Shown here piece after piece: positions 20,101-27,073 of a stretch of DNA of 43,208 nucleotides; the stretch's first letter is position 1, and every line of letters starts with the position of its first letter. The stretch lies in NCBI GenBank assembly GCA_018816555.1, contig JAHIVT010000017.1:1-43208 (forward strand), read 5' to 3'. Both the position numbers and the translations under genes were made by a program. This DNA is from Pseudomonadota bacterium. Its GTDB lineage: Bacteria > Desulfobacterota > Desulfobulbia > Desulfobulbales > SURF-16. Under the pieces are notes generated by a model that searched no databases, had not been told where the DNA came from, and saw only the letters and a list, made by a program, of their open reading frames with translations.

Positions 20101-20375
20101 CAGCCAGCCCGCTCCCGTTCGTAGGCCGGTTGCTCACTCTCCGCCAGCACCCTGCGGAAGATGTCCGCCACCAGCTTATTGGGAAAGGGGAAGAGGCCAT
20201 TGGCCCACACGGAGAGCTGCCTGGCAAGTTCCATGGAAAGCCAGACCGCCATGCCGCGGCTCTGCACGACGACAGTCTCGGCCTCAAGGGGCGGCAGCGG
20301 GTCCTGCCTGAATATTTCCCCACACTGCCGGGCGAGGATCTCCAGACGGTTACTGGTGAAGAGATGGATGGCCAT
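17190..20375 (-). CDS. recC: Exodeoxyribonuclease V gamma subunit RecC
   Basis: This 1061-residue protein has the length and order of RecC, the scaffold of RecBCD that contains an inactive helicase core and recognises Chi in enterobacteria. Recognisable stretches are the start (MAIHLFTSNRLEILA), VVVQSRGMAVWLSMELA, NGLFPFPNKLVADIFR, VIHSCHSPMREVEVLQDHLL, DIIVMAPDIETYSPLIQAVF, RAIPFKIVCLLGMNDGDFPR, and a RecB-like nuclease-fold remnant toward the C-terminus (LKDFVDFFVHPVRFFCRHRL). It is not adjacent to recB-recD. Instead its 3' end overlaps the DUF748 gene by a few bases. No frameshift is seen, and with recB and recD it should give a complete enzyme. Confidence 0.93.
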   Translation of the reverse strand: MAIHLFTSNRLEILARQCGEIFRQDPLPPLEAETVVVQSRGMAVWLSMELARQLSVWANGLFPFPNKLVADIFRRVLAESEQPAYERERAGWQLMELLAELKGEPLFHHLASYLADPLKRFQLAGQLADLFDQYIIYRPDLIAAWESGSEEGGWQALLWRKFTARYGLMHRGEMLARFLRGMQEGAPADLPSRITLFGISSLPPFHLEVFDALSNRIPVNLFFMNPCRHWWGDIMPEKDISRRQVRAGKGADELYLESGNALLASMGHIARDFLVLLQERDCLEEDLFEPPEDTGLLASIQRDILELSSCEHSEADHSVVIHSCHSPMREVEVLQDHLLDLFDSDPLLRAGDIIVMAPDIETYSPLIQAVFGLDRDHPHFMPFSLADKSAGAESLLLDAFFALLELAGGRYAARDIINLLGNPLVCRRFALSTADFERIREWVNEVGIRWGRDGRQKEELGLPAYDENTWRAGLDRLLLGYAMANGNELFAGILPHGPMDGGEADLLGRLLDAVEVLFAWLSRLPGKRQLSEWGEMLQTLVDDCLVVDSEQEGDMPGLRTALQSMGEIQEETGFGEVLDLKVIRSWLHQRLRVEKSAHGFLSGGVTFCSLLPMRAIPFKIVCLLGMNDGDFPRPHFTLSFDLMGRSPRRGDRSPRHDDRYLFLEALLSARQQLYISYVGQSVRDDTVQPPSVLVSELLDYLAAVCPPGEGRVEAAGFVIRHRLQPFHPAYFQLVSHLFSYSGENLHAARRLAAGSDAGAGFWQGLPLLAPENLGKEIELKDFVDFFVHPVRFFCRHRLGVELSGPDELIDDNEPFSLEGLDRYLLETELLDLLVQKNNTEGQARLWKARGLLPHGKVGEIAVRELRDEVGEFYGLLEAHLAPAVEPALFRIRVQDFLLCGRIDNLTKQGVLHARPARLKGRDLLRAWITHLILHALPSELPIKTVVVARDQTVVFRPVQEARQLLEQLLTLFLQGQQEPLPFMSETSYQFALYACQGKADRGIKEANAAWHGRYGSTGEGDDPYLGFRYQNGVEPLDYRFTEMAIRIFSPVLAHMKEDDDG

Positions 20376-20502
20376 ATACTATCTTTACTCCAAGTCCCTG
20401 AAGGTGCAAGAAAAACCTTTGCGTCTTTGCCCGCTTGCGTTTATTGTCTGGGCAAATATGGGCTATGAATATGAAGATAAAATTGATAGTTTCGTAACAA
20501 CT

Positions 20503-20605
20503 GAAAATTTACCACAGAGGGCGCAGAGCCCAAGAGCTAACTGACTTTAAGAAAAAATATTTCTCTGTGATCTCTGTGATCTCTGTGGTGAAAAAAGACT
20601 TTTGA
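20503..20605 (+). repeat. Dispersed ~105-bp repeat, copy A (MITE-like)
   Basis: This stretch matches 42555-42661 on the opposite strand over its full length with scattered differences. Its ends are near-inverted: TTTACCACAGAG at the left and CTCTGTGGTG at the right. A central CTCTGTGATCTCTGTG duplication is present only here. The terminal symmetry and two copies suggest a small non-coding dispersed element. No coding capacity is seen. It fills most of the gap between the recC start and the 532-residue gene. Confidence 0.7.
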
Positions 20606-20642
20606 CGATTTCATCCATCAAAGTTTATTTCGGACAATAACC

Positions 20643-22241
20643 ATGCGCACCTGTGTAACCCCCCAAGGCGACTTTCTTTACTGCATCCATGAACCTGCTT
20701 ACGCGGTGAAAAATCTCCGCGAAAGCGACCTGATCGAAAGCCTCGGCACCTGTGACGGCAGGGAGTATCTCAACAACCGGAACTTCCCGCCTGCTGATGT
20801 CATTGAGGAGACAGCCGACCGGGTGTATGAGATTCCCAATGTCTTCCCCTTCAAGGGTACCACCTTTATCAACTCCCCCTGGGCGGACGCCACGGCAAAA
20901 GACCCGCTGCGTATCAAACTGCAGGCACCAGCCAGCACATCATTTTCGCAAAACGTCAGCACCTGGCTTGCCGGCAAGGATGAGAGCAGTATGAACGGCC
21001 TCTTCAACTGCCTGCCGGAATCGGTCCTCCTTGCCCTGGCCACCACCTCCACCGACCCGGATGACCTTGTCCGGCTGGCAAAAATCAGCTGCGAATTTCT
21101 CACTGACAGCAACGACACCCCGTCCGGCCTCATCTACAGCCGGGACCCGCAGGGCAGAACCCGGGCCGGGATAAAAAACCATCCTCTCTTTGAAGCGGTG
21201 GCCAACAATCCCTGCCTGCCCGAGCCCTACAAACAGGCCATGGTGCTGCGGCCCGGCGCCCAGGGCGGCAGTGAAATCGTCGGCGAATGGGCCGAGGCAG
21301 ATCACCACGTCTTTGAATATCTGCGCCGTAATTCTTACATCCCCTGGGGGCACTATGCCGCCAACATGGCCAATGATGCCCTGCGTTATGATATCAACAG
21401 GCTGTCCCTGGCCGACATGACCGGCCTGCGTCATCTCTACTATCAGCGCACCTATGTGCGTATGGCGGCTGACCTCGGCATGGAGGTGCAGAGCGGCAGA
21501 AAGAGCCTGACCGCAGGCGAGCTTGAATCGCTACGCCGGGAAATCTGCCGCCGGCTCGACCAGGAGGCGCGTCCTCCCTTCTTTGACTGCACTTTGTGGG
21601 GCTGGAACTACGGCTTTGACTTTGCCCCCAGCCATTACCGGCTCAATGCCTCCCACCAGCAGATCCACCAGCAGTTTGCCCTGCTGCCGGCAGCGGTCAC
21701 GGCGCTCAAGGCCGGCACAAAGACTGACGAATTTCTCCCCTCCTACGGCTGTGGTGATCTGGTGGCCGACTGTGTGCGCGCCTATGCCGATAAACACGGC
21801 CGCTCCCTTTTCGTTGATCTCATCTCCTGCATCCGCAACAACCGGCGCATGGACGGGACCAAGGGAGAGGAATCCCTTGTTGTCTTTGAGGACGATGAGG
21901 TGATGCTCTTTGCGCCCAAGGCCCAGACTTCCCAGTGGGAGCTGCAGCTTGTGACGCTCAGGCCGGTGGGCAATATCCTGGAGGCGGACGAGGCCATGCG
22001 CCGCTCCCTGGACGGGGCAATGCACACGGCCATGCAGGTGCTCGGCGGCCTGGGCCTGCGCATGGCAAACATTATCGAGTATGCCAAACGCTTCACGGAC
22101 AAATCCGATCAGCGGCTCCTCTACAGTTTTCTGCCGAAATTGCCCGTGTCTCCCGGCGCCTTCAGTGAAGCCCAGCTGCGCTGGATCATGGGCCATTATC
22201 CGGAAGATTTCGCCATTGCCTGCCGAAGCAGACTGCCCTGA
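20643..22241 (+). CDS. Conserved-looking 532-residue protein of unknown function
   Basis: This is a soluble 532-residue protein with no signal peptide. I do not recognise a named family with confidence. Features: an N-terminal part with repeated Cys and aromatics (MRTCVTPQGDFLYCIHEP), a helical middle (DDLVRLAKISCEFL; YQRTYVRMAADLGMEV), and a strongly patterned C-terminus (SQWELQLVTLRPVGNILEAD, then GGLGLRMANIIEYAKRF, DQRLLYSFLPKLP and SPGAFSEAQLRWIMGHYPEDF). The WELQLV and dense charged-aromatic blocks vaguely recall HIT/GalT-type nucleotidyl-transferase folds, but no HxHxH triad is visible, so I do not assign that. No clear Shine-Dalgarno precedes the ATG. GC-rich codon use matches the chromosome rather than the A+T-rich island just downstream, so it is probably the last core gene before it. 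Confidence 0.75.
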   Translation: MRTCVTPQGDFLYCIHEPAYAVKNLRESDLIESLGTCDGREYLNNRNFPPADVIEETADRVYEIPNVFPFKGTTFINSPWADATAKDPLRIKLQAPASTSFSQNVSTWLAGKDESSMNGLFNCLPESVLLALATTSTDPDDLVRLAKISCEFLTDSNDTPSGLIYSRDPQGRTRAGIKNHPLFEAVANNPCLPEPYKQAMVLRPGAQGGSEIVGEWAEADHHVFEYLRRNSYIPWGHYAANMANDALRYDINRLSLADMTGLRHLYYQRTYVRMAADLGMEVQSGRKSLTAGELESLRREICRRLDQEARPPFFDCTLWGWNYGFDFAPSHYRLNASHQQIHQQFALLPAAVTALKAGTKTDEFLPSYGCGDLVADCVRAYADKHGRSLFVDLISCIRNNRRMDGTKGEESLVVFEDDEVMLFAPKAQTSQWELQLVTLRPVGNILEADEAMRRSLDGAMHTAMQVLGGLGLRMANIIEYAKRFTDKSDQRLLYSFLPKLPVSPGAFSEAQLRWIMGHYPEDFAIACRSRLP

Positions 22242-22301
22242 GCAATTCGGCCAGGCGGCGGTCAGACCGACGGAGCTGGCGCGACGGTTTACGAAACGGG
22301 G

Positions 22302-22460
22302 AAGAAGACCATCAATGCGCTAATTACGAAACTGGAGGTGACCGGTGAAGCCACCAAGCATATCTCAACAGCCTTCTGCGATAGACATTCGGATATTCTC
22401 TGGAGCAAGCTGGCCGGCATGTGGGACGTTCTCATTTACGACTATATGGGAGCTGAATGA
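22302..22460 (+). pseudogene. Decayed HepT-like (DUF86) toxin fragment
   Basis: The frame reads KKTINALITKLEVTGEATKH and then ends LAGMWDVLIYDYMGAE before a TGA. This is the conserved C-terminal core of HepT/DUF86 toxins (usually NLE-IGEA-KH ... GMRDVLIHDYFG). Three kinds of damage show. There is no start codon or N-terminal half. The C-terminal helix after DYMGAE is gone. Both catalytic residues of the RX4HXY motif are changed (Arg to Trp, His to Tyr). HepT normally pairs with an MNT nucleotidyltransferase antitoxin, and none is visible nearby. I read it as a dead toxin-antitoxin relic at the left edge of the accessory island. Confidence 0.75.
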
Positions 22461-22525
22461 AAACAGCTGGGAAGACAGTTAAATAAAGGCTGGCGAAGAT
22501 CAAACCGTTAATGGACCGGTTAGTT

Positions 22526-22554
22526 CCTGGAAATAAGTAAGCTGTCCCTGGAAC
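22526..22554 (+). repeat. Short interspersed repeat, copy 1 (AAATAAGTAAGCTGTCCC type)
   Basis: The core GGAAATAAGTAAGCTGTCCC followed by TGGAAC is shared, with changes, by copies at 24722-24743 and 25156-25186, all in the same orientation. I have a general recollection of similar short sequences beside REP-associated transposase genes in deltaproteobacteria. Copies 1 and 2 bracket the ATPase/DUF4276 pair. Confidence 0.5.
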
Positions 22555-22670
22555 AACGGGAACGTGAAAATCACCGGTTTATCCGACGCATTTTTTTGTT
22601 GGAAATCTGTACATAATTCTCCTGAATTCTCGTCAAATAAATCAGTGGCTTTACCCCCCCGCTCGTTCGA

Positions 22671-23348
22671 TCAACTATTCAGGTTTTCGAGTAGTGACAC
22701 CCACGCATTGAAATGATGACATTTTGACCTTATCTGCTGCAGCCCGATATGTTCAGCAATTATTGGACCTGCCGAAGGTTTTTCTCCTTCATAAAAAGGT
22801 AGGTATTTAATAATCCGCTTTGAAGGGGCGGTTTTAGGGTTATCGTTAATGAGCTCCGGATTCGTGACTCCAGAGACATCCTGTTTTAATTTATTGAGTT
22901 GGCTGTTGTGGTCAATATAATAGTGATGGAATTTGTCGAGATCTGAAAAAAGCATTGCTTCATATTCATGAAGCTGCAAATATGGGATAAAGCGAGGAGA
23001 TGCTATATCAGCTCTGAGTTTCTCTTCAATTACTTCAATTTTCTTATAGGGATCAAATTGTTGTTTTGCTTCTTCGAAGCCGGGAAAATCATTAGGCAAC
23101 CTGTAAAAGTCAAACATGGTCGTAAACCGTGCATCGTCCCCTTTATCTTCCTTCATCCACAATTCAATATCTTTTTGGGCCTTAAGATAAGAAATCATCC
23201 CGCCTCGGAATATTCTGCCACGTTTTCTTCCGGTTTCTACACGTCGTGCACTGACAAAGACATTGAAGAGGCCTAAATGCGGCCCGAGTATTTTATTAAC
23301 AAATGTTTCTTCCGTTTGTCCTTCGACAATAATATTGAGGCGTATCAT
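22671..23348 (-). CDS. DUF4276 family protein (TOPRIM-like), partner of the adjacent ATPase
   Basis: This 225-residue protein starts at the ATG at 23348; an upstream in-frame ATG at 23384 lies inside the ATPase gene. The start RLNIIVEGQTEETFVNKIL is the DUF4276 signature, with a glutamate placed like the TOPRIM motif-I Glu. LQLHEYEAMLFSDLDKF in the middle supplies further acidic residues, and PSKRIIKYLPFYEGEKPSAG comes near the end. TOPRIM-like folds cut or rejoin nucleic acid, so a metal-dependent nuclease is a fair guess, not shown. The ATG overlaps the ATPase stop as TAATG, so the pair is translationally coupled. Codon use is A+T-rich compared with flanking core genes. ATPase plus small TOPRIM-like partner is a common layout for anti-phage modules. 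Confidence 0.82.
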   Translation of the reverse strand: MIRLNIIVEGQTEETFVNKILGPHLGLFNVFVSARRVETGRKRGRIFRGGMISYLKAQKDIELWMKEDKGDDARFTTMFDFYRLPNDFPGFEEAKQQFDPYKKIEVIEEKLRADIASPRFIPYLQLHEYEAMLFSDLDKFHHYYIDHNSQLNKLKQDVSGVTNPELINDNPKTAPSKRIIKYLPFYEGEKPSAGPIIAEHIGLQQIRSKCHHFNAWVSLLENLNS

Positions 23349-24457
23349 TAAGCCGGCCTCCCACCAAGAACGTTCTTCTCCCACAACTCACTCATTGTGT
23401 ATTCCTCAAGCCATTCATGAAGTACAGTGAGTTCTGGTCGGCGGAATACCGATTGGCCATCTTTTCTATCAACCACGATAATGTCTTGTGGCTCTAGTTC
23501 ATCTACCAAGTTAGCTGATTGTGTTGAAATCAATAATTGTGATCTTTCAGAAGCACTTTTCAACAATCCTGCAAGAACGGTAATCGCATAAGGATGCAAT
23601 CCAAGCTCAGGTTCATCTATGATGACCATAGAAGGAAGCATAGGTTGCAAAAGCAGGGTTACGATTGCCATCATCCGTAACGTCCCATCCGAAAGCTGAT
23701 GTGGGCCGAAAAGCATATCGGAATTCTTTTCTTTCCAATTCAGTATGACATTCTTATCGCGTGGGATTAGAACGAAATCATCAAAAAAAGGAGCACAAAG
23801 TCTTATAGTCTCAACAATTCGCTGATAATATTCTTTTTTATGTTCTCTCATTTGGTAAAGAAATGGGGCAAGATTACCCGCATTAGCTTTTAAGAAATAA
23901 GAGTCATCAACATATTTTGATTGTTTGATTTGAGCATTAGAGGAAGTATCGTGGAATTGAAATACCTGCCAATCACGCATCATAGTACGAATAACACTGG
24001 CAGTTTTTGTGGCTGTCGTCTCAGCCCTTCCTTCTGATTGGGCAATCATTCCCGATTCCTTATGCCCGGCACCTAGAGAAATTACTGGCCCCTCAGTTGC
24101 TTTTCCTTTCTTTGAATATTGTATTTCCTCGTCAGCAAAGATGAGTGTATCCCCTGCCGCGTGGATAAGACGCATGTGGTAGCGATTGAAACCCCTATCG
24201 GTCTCGAAGTTAATAGTGGATGACAGTTGAGGTGTAATTTTTGCGCCATAACACAAAACGCTATTTGCTCCCCCCTGTTCACCAATATGTAGTTGCAAGG
24301 CGCCGGATTCGAGAAAGTTAAGTAAGCGAAAAAAGCCAATAAGGTTTGATTTTCCTGCGCCGTTAGCTCCTATCAATACGTTCAGTTGCCGCAGCTCAAG
24401 CTCCATGTGACGAATTGACTTAAAGCCATCTATTGTAAAATTCTTTATTCGATTCAT
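23348..24457 (-). CDS. AAA family ATPase (ABC/SMC-like, AAA_21 type)
   Basis: This 369-residue ATPase has an ABC/SMC-like head. It begins MNRIKNFTIDGFKSIRHMEL, the usual start of this class. Walker A is GANGAGKSN (30-38), the signature motif is QLSDGT (254-259), and Walker B is MVIIDEPELGLHP (277-289) with the catalytic Glu and switch His288. STQSANLVDEL (D-loop side) follows. There is no coiled-coil arm and no TOPRIM domain of its own, unlike single-chain OLD nucleases. The next gene (DUF4276) may supply it. GAGGTG lies ahead of the ATG. By analogy to OLD, PARIS and AbiL-type systems the pair may sense phage and trigger nuclease attack; this is inference. Confidence 0.88.
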   Translation of the reverse strand: MNRIKNFTIDGFKSIRHMELELRQLNVLIGANGAGKSNLIGFFRLLNFLESGALQLHIGEQGGANSVLCYGAKITPQLSSTINFETDRGFNRYHMRLIHAAGDTLIFADEEIQYSKKGKATEGPVISLGAGHKESGMIAQSEGRAETTATKTASVIRTMMRDWQVFQFHDTSSNAQIKQSKYVDDSYFLKANAGNLAPFLYQMREHKKEYYQRIVETIRLCAPFFDDFVLIPRDKNVILNWKEKNSDMLFGPHQLSDGTLRMMAIVTLLLQPMLPSMVIIDEPELGLHPYAITVLAGLLKSASERSQLLISTQSANLVDELEPQDIIVVDRKDGQSVFRRPELTVLHEWLEEYTMSELWEKNVLGGRPA

Positions 24458-24591
24458 GGGTTACACCTCAAAAAAAACATCAAACAGCAGCCATGTGACT
24501 ATTTTTTCTTGCCAAGACAATTTTGCACGAATTAATACTTTACTGGATATCATCCAAAATGGAAGAATAACCAGTTTCTGGAGAACTCCGA

Positions 24592-24729
24592 ATGCTCTCT
24601 ATCCCAGCTGCATTACAGGCAAGTTACGAGGCGTATCTGCGGGCCGGAGAAATCCCGAAAACCGTTCACAGAGAATTAAGGGGACATCCATCCCTATTAC
24701 GGACCAATCAGTCTTTAAGACATGAATAA
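24592..24729 (+). pseudogene. Possible N-terminal remnant of a tyrosine recombinase
   Basis: A 45-codon frame with GGAG ahead of its ATG begins MLSIPAALQASYEAYLRAGE. This resembles the first residues of integron-type tyrosine recombinases (IP--L---YE-YL----IP). After about 22 residues the similarity stops and the frame runs into short repeat sequence. The catalytic domain is absent. The match is short, so the call is weak. The surrounding 24458-24806 region has no other gene. Confidence 0.25.
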
Positions 24730-24743
24730 GCTGCCCCCGGAAC
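24722..24743 (+). repeat. Short interspersed repeat, copy 2
   Basis: ATGAATAAGCTGCCCCCGGA followed by AC is a shortened relative of the repeat at 22526-22554, same orientation. It lies upstream of the ATPase start, so copies 1 and 2 flank the two-gene module. A short CCAGAACTACC duplication follows directly. Confidence 0.4.
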
Positions 24744-24806
24744 TACCCAGAACTACCCCAGAACTTTCATAGCCGAATACGATGGAGAGGTGAGCGATGT
24801 GTTCAG

Positions 24807-25133
24807 CTAATCATATGCTTCTAATCCAGCCTTCATGGCACCTTCAATAGTACCATCAACATGATGTTCGCCGGGGAAAAACCATTCATCTGGGTCATAT
24901 CGGCCAGAGCTGTATTTATAAATTGCAAACTCCCAGAGGTCCATTTCGCCAGTGTACTCAAGACGACAGATTTGTCCTGTCGTTCCAAAATTATCTCTAT
25001 CGAGATACAAAAATTCCCCCTTGATGCGAGCAACGTAGCGTCTCCCACTATCAGCGAGCACACTTTTATTGAACTGATCCACTATCCGCTCAACTTCTTC
25101 TTTCACCTTTTTCGGTATTGATTTTGATGACAT
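24807..25133 (-). CDS. Small protein of unknown function
   Basis: This 108-residue acidic soluble protein has GGAGATGAG ahead of its ATG. A helical N-terminus (KKVKEEVERIVDQFNKSV) precedes a beta-rich part with many aromatics (RRYVARIKGEFLYLDRDNFG, then MDLWEFAIYKYSSGRYDPDEW). The C-terminus contains PGEHHVDGTIEGAMKAGLEA. I do not recognise a named family. It is transcribed in the same direction as the ATPase/DUF4276 pair but separated from it by ~350 bases of remnant sequence. It sits inside the A+T-rich island, so it is likely accessory; possibly an immunity or cargo gene, but no motif supports a function. Confidence 0.65.
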   Translation of the reverse strand: MSSKSIPKKVKEEVERIVDQFNKSVLADSGRRYVARIKGEFLYLDRDNFGTTGQICRLEYTGEMDLWEFAIYKYSSGRYDPDEWFFPGEHHVDGTIEGAMKAGLEAYD

Positions 25134-25155
25134 CTCATCTCCATTGCCTATTATT

Positions 25156-25186
25156 CCTTGGAAATAAGTAAGTTCTCCCCCACAAC
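25156..25186 (+). repeat. Short interspersed repeat, copy 3
   Basis: TTGGAAATAAGTAAGTTCTC followed by CCCCAC matches copy 1 closely through its first half. It lies just upstream of the 108-residue gene, so that gene is bracketed by copies 2 and 3. Confidence 0.45.
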
Positions 25187-25210
25187 GACGCCTTACTTGC
25201 GTTAATCCAT

Positions 25211-25564
25211 TCAGCGACGTCTTTTGACAGCCAGCCCTTGCGATTTTTCAAGTTCCGCTTTCCGCAGTTGGAGCAACTGTAATTTCTTTTTTAGCTCGTT
25301 GATTTCCTTTTTGATTTGTCGCAGTTCCGTTTGAGCCTTGACAGAGGATACATGCTCGGGCCCCAATTCCTCTGACATGCAGGCCTCCAGTTGCCGTCGT
25401 AGAATTCGCAGGTACGGGTTGCCCCAGATTGCCCCCTCGCGAAACTCGAGTTTCCCAGCGTTGATCCCTTGAATAATGAAGTCGCGGCTGACGCCGTATT
25501 CCTTTTGCGCAGTGACATCACTCAAGGTTGCGCCTTTCCGATTCCATTCGCCGTATTCCGCCAT
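25211..25564 (-). CDS. Small protein with HTH/excisionase-like N-terminus and coiled-coil C-terminus
   Basis: This is a 117-residue basic protein. Residues ~12-55 (ATLSDVTAQKEYGVSRDFI, then IQGINAGKLEFREGAIWGNP) look like a MerR/excisionase-type winged helix that recognises DNA. Residues ~75-110 (LRQIKKEINELKKKLQLLQL) form a strong coiled coil, and the end is Arg-rich (VKRRR). I do not know a named family. Such proteins often sit in mobile or defence islands as DNA-binding factors; this one closes the right side of the A+T-rich island. No strong Shine-Dalgarno precedes the ATG. Confidence 0.65.
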   Translation of the reverse strand: MAEYGEWNRKGATLSDVTAQKEYGVSRDFIIQGINAGKLEFREGAIWGNPYLRILRRQLEACMSEELGPEHVSSVKAQTELRQIKKEINELKKKLQLLQLRKAELEKSQGLAVKRRR

Positions 25565-25738
25565 AATTCATCTTTGCGCATCGAACTTGATATGAAGTGT
25601 TTTTCATGCATATCCGTCTTGCTGCAAATAGCATCATTTTTTCTATTATACCGGGGATATCAAGATGTCAACGGCAAAAGAAAAAGGGGGACAATGCCGG
25701 AAATACATTGATCACCATTTCCTTTCCCCAAAAAATGA

Positions 25739-25767
25739 TTACTGATTTTTTTTCAATCGGGTATAGT
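25739..25767 (+). promoter_or_regulatory. Sigma-70-type promoter candidate for trpBA
   Basis: TTACTG (25739-25744) and TATAGT (25762-25767) are separated by 17 bases, close to the housekeeping consensus. A start near 25774 would give a leader of about 55 bases before trpB. The leader shows no obvious Trp-codon leader peptide, so attenuation is not supported. Confidence 0.4.
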
Positions 25768-25828
25768 ATTTCTCTTTAAAATTCTTTAATTCATAACCCT
25801 TAGCGGCAAACCTTGAACACCTAACCTT

Positions 25829-27073
25829 ATGAACCACAAAGCAATGAACAAACCAGGATATTACGGAGAATGGGGCGGCGCCTTCATTCCCGAAGTGCTG
25901 TACCAAACCTTCTGCGAACTCAATGAGGCCTTTCAAAAGGCCAAGGCCGACCCCGCCTTCTGGCAGGAATACGTCAGCCTGATGAGCACCTACTCCTGCC
26001 GTCCCACGCCATTGACCCATGCGGAGAATCTCTCCCGGCATTTCGGCGGGGCGCAGATCTTCATCAAACGGGAAGACCTCAACCACACCGGCGCCCACAA
26101 GGCCAACAATGTCATGGGCCAGGGCCTGCTGGTGAAAAAGATGGGCAAAAAGCGGGTCATTGCCGAGACCGGGGCCGGCCAGCACGGGGTGGCCACGGCC
26201 ACCATGGCGGCCAAATTCGGCTTTGCCTGCACCATCTACATGGGTGAAGAGGATGTGATGCGCCAGCGGCCCAATGTCTTCTGGATGGAAAAACTCGGCG
26301 CCACGGTGGTGCCGGTCACCTCGGGCTCCAAGACCTTGAAGGACGCCATCAACGAGGCCTTCCGCGACTGGGTGACCCGCATGGATGATACCCATTACGT
26401 CATGGGCACCGTCTGCGGCCCCCATCCCTTTCCGGAAATGGTGGCCTGGTTCCAGTCCATCATCGGCCGGGAGGCCTGCGGGCAGATCAAGCAGCAGTTC
26501 GGCAGGCAGCCCAGCAGGGTTTACGCCTGTGTCGGCGGCGGCTCCAACGCCATGGGTATTTTCCAGGGTTTTCTCGACAACCCGGCGGTGGAACTGGTGG
26601 GGGTGGAGGCAGGAGGCAAGGGCCTTGACAGCGGCCGGCACGCCTCACGCCTGGCAGCCAAGGATGGTTCCCCCGGAGTGGCCCAGGGCTACAAGAGCAT
26701 GTTTCTGCAGAACAGTGACGGCCAGATGATGGATACCCACTCGGTGGCGGCCGGCCTCGACTATGTCGGCGTCTCCCCCATTCTCGCCGATCTCTGGCAA
26801 AAAAAGCTGGTGCGCTTTGCCGCGGCGACGGATGCGGAGGTCATGGCAGCCCTTGATCTCACCATGAAAAAGGAGGGCCTCATCCCGGCCCTGGAATCGA
26901 CCCACGCCTTTGTCCAGGCCTTCAAGGAGGCAGGCGACCTGGGTCGTGACGAGGCCATCATCATCAACATGTCCGGCAGGGGCGACAAGGACATCTTCAC
27001 CATTGCCCATGCCTTTAACGATCCGTCCTGGAAAGAATTTATCAAAAAGAAAGGAATTGAATATGGAGCTTAA
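25829..27073 (+). CDS. trpB: Tryptophan synthase beta subunit TrpB
   Basis: This pyridoxal-phosphate enzyme joins indole and serine to make tryptophan. At 414 residues it has family length. The PLP lysine is K91 in DLNHTGAHKANN. AETGAGQHGVATAT carries the catalytic Glu region, and VGGGSNAMGIF is the phosphate-binding loop. It starts MNHKAMNKPGYYGEWGGAF, typical for TrpB1; a second ATG at 25844 is possible. No strong Shine-Dalgarno is seen. trpA starts inside its last codons (27063), giving an 11-base overlap. No other trp genes are in the window, so the rest of the pathway must be encoded elsewhere. Confidence 0.97.
   Translation: MNHKAMNKPGYYGEWGGAFIPEVLYQTFCELNEAFQKAKADPAFWQEYVSLMSTYSCRPTPLTHAENLSRHFGGAQIFIKREDLNHTGAHKANNVMGQGLLVKKMGKKRVIAETGAGQHGVATATMAAKFGFACTIYMGEEDVMRQRPNVFWMEKLGATVVPVTSGSKTLKDAINEAFRDWVTRMDDTHYVMGTVCGPHPFPEMVAWFQSIIGREACGQIKQQFGRQPSRVYACVGGGSNAMGIFQGFLDNPAVELVGVEAGGKGLDSGRHASRLAAKDGSPGVAQGYKSMFLQNSDGQMMDTHSVAAGLDYVGVSPILADLWQKKLVRFAAATDAEVMAALDLTMKKEGLIPALESTHAFVQAFKEAGDLGRDEAIIINMSGRGDKDIFTIAHAFNDPSWKEFIKKKGIEYGA

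Noticed and set aside
24456-24725. 89-residue frame upstream of the ATPase
   Set aside because: It overlaps repeat copy 2 and the remnant frame, lacks a ribosome site, and starts inside the ATPase start region.
25774-25828. Trp attenuator leader ahead of trpB
   Set aside because: The leader is about 55 bases, with no run of Trp codons and no terminator hairpin.
25739-26641. 300-residue frame antisense to trpB
   Set aside because: trpB is certain on the plus strand, and the antisense translation is low-complexity Gly/His/Ala without motifs.
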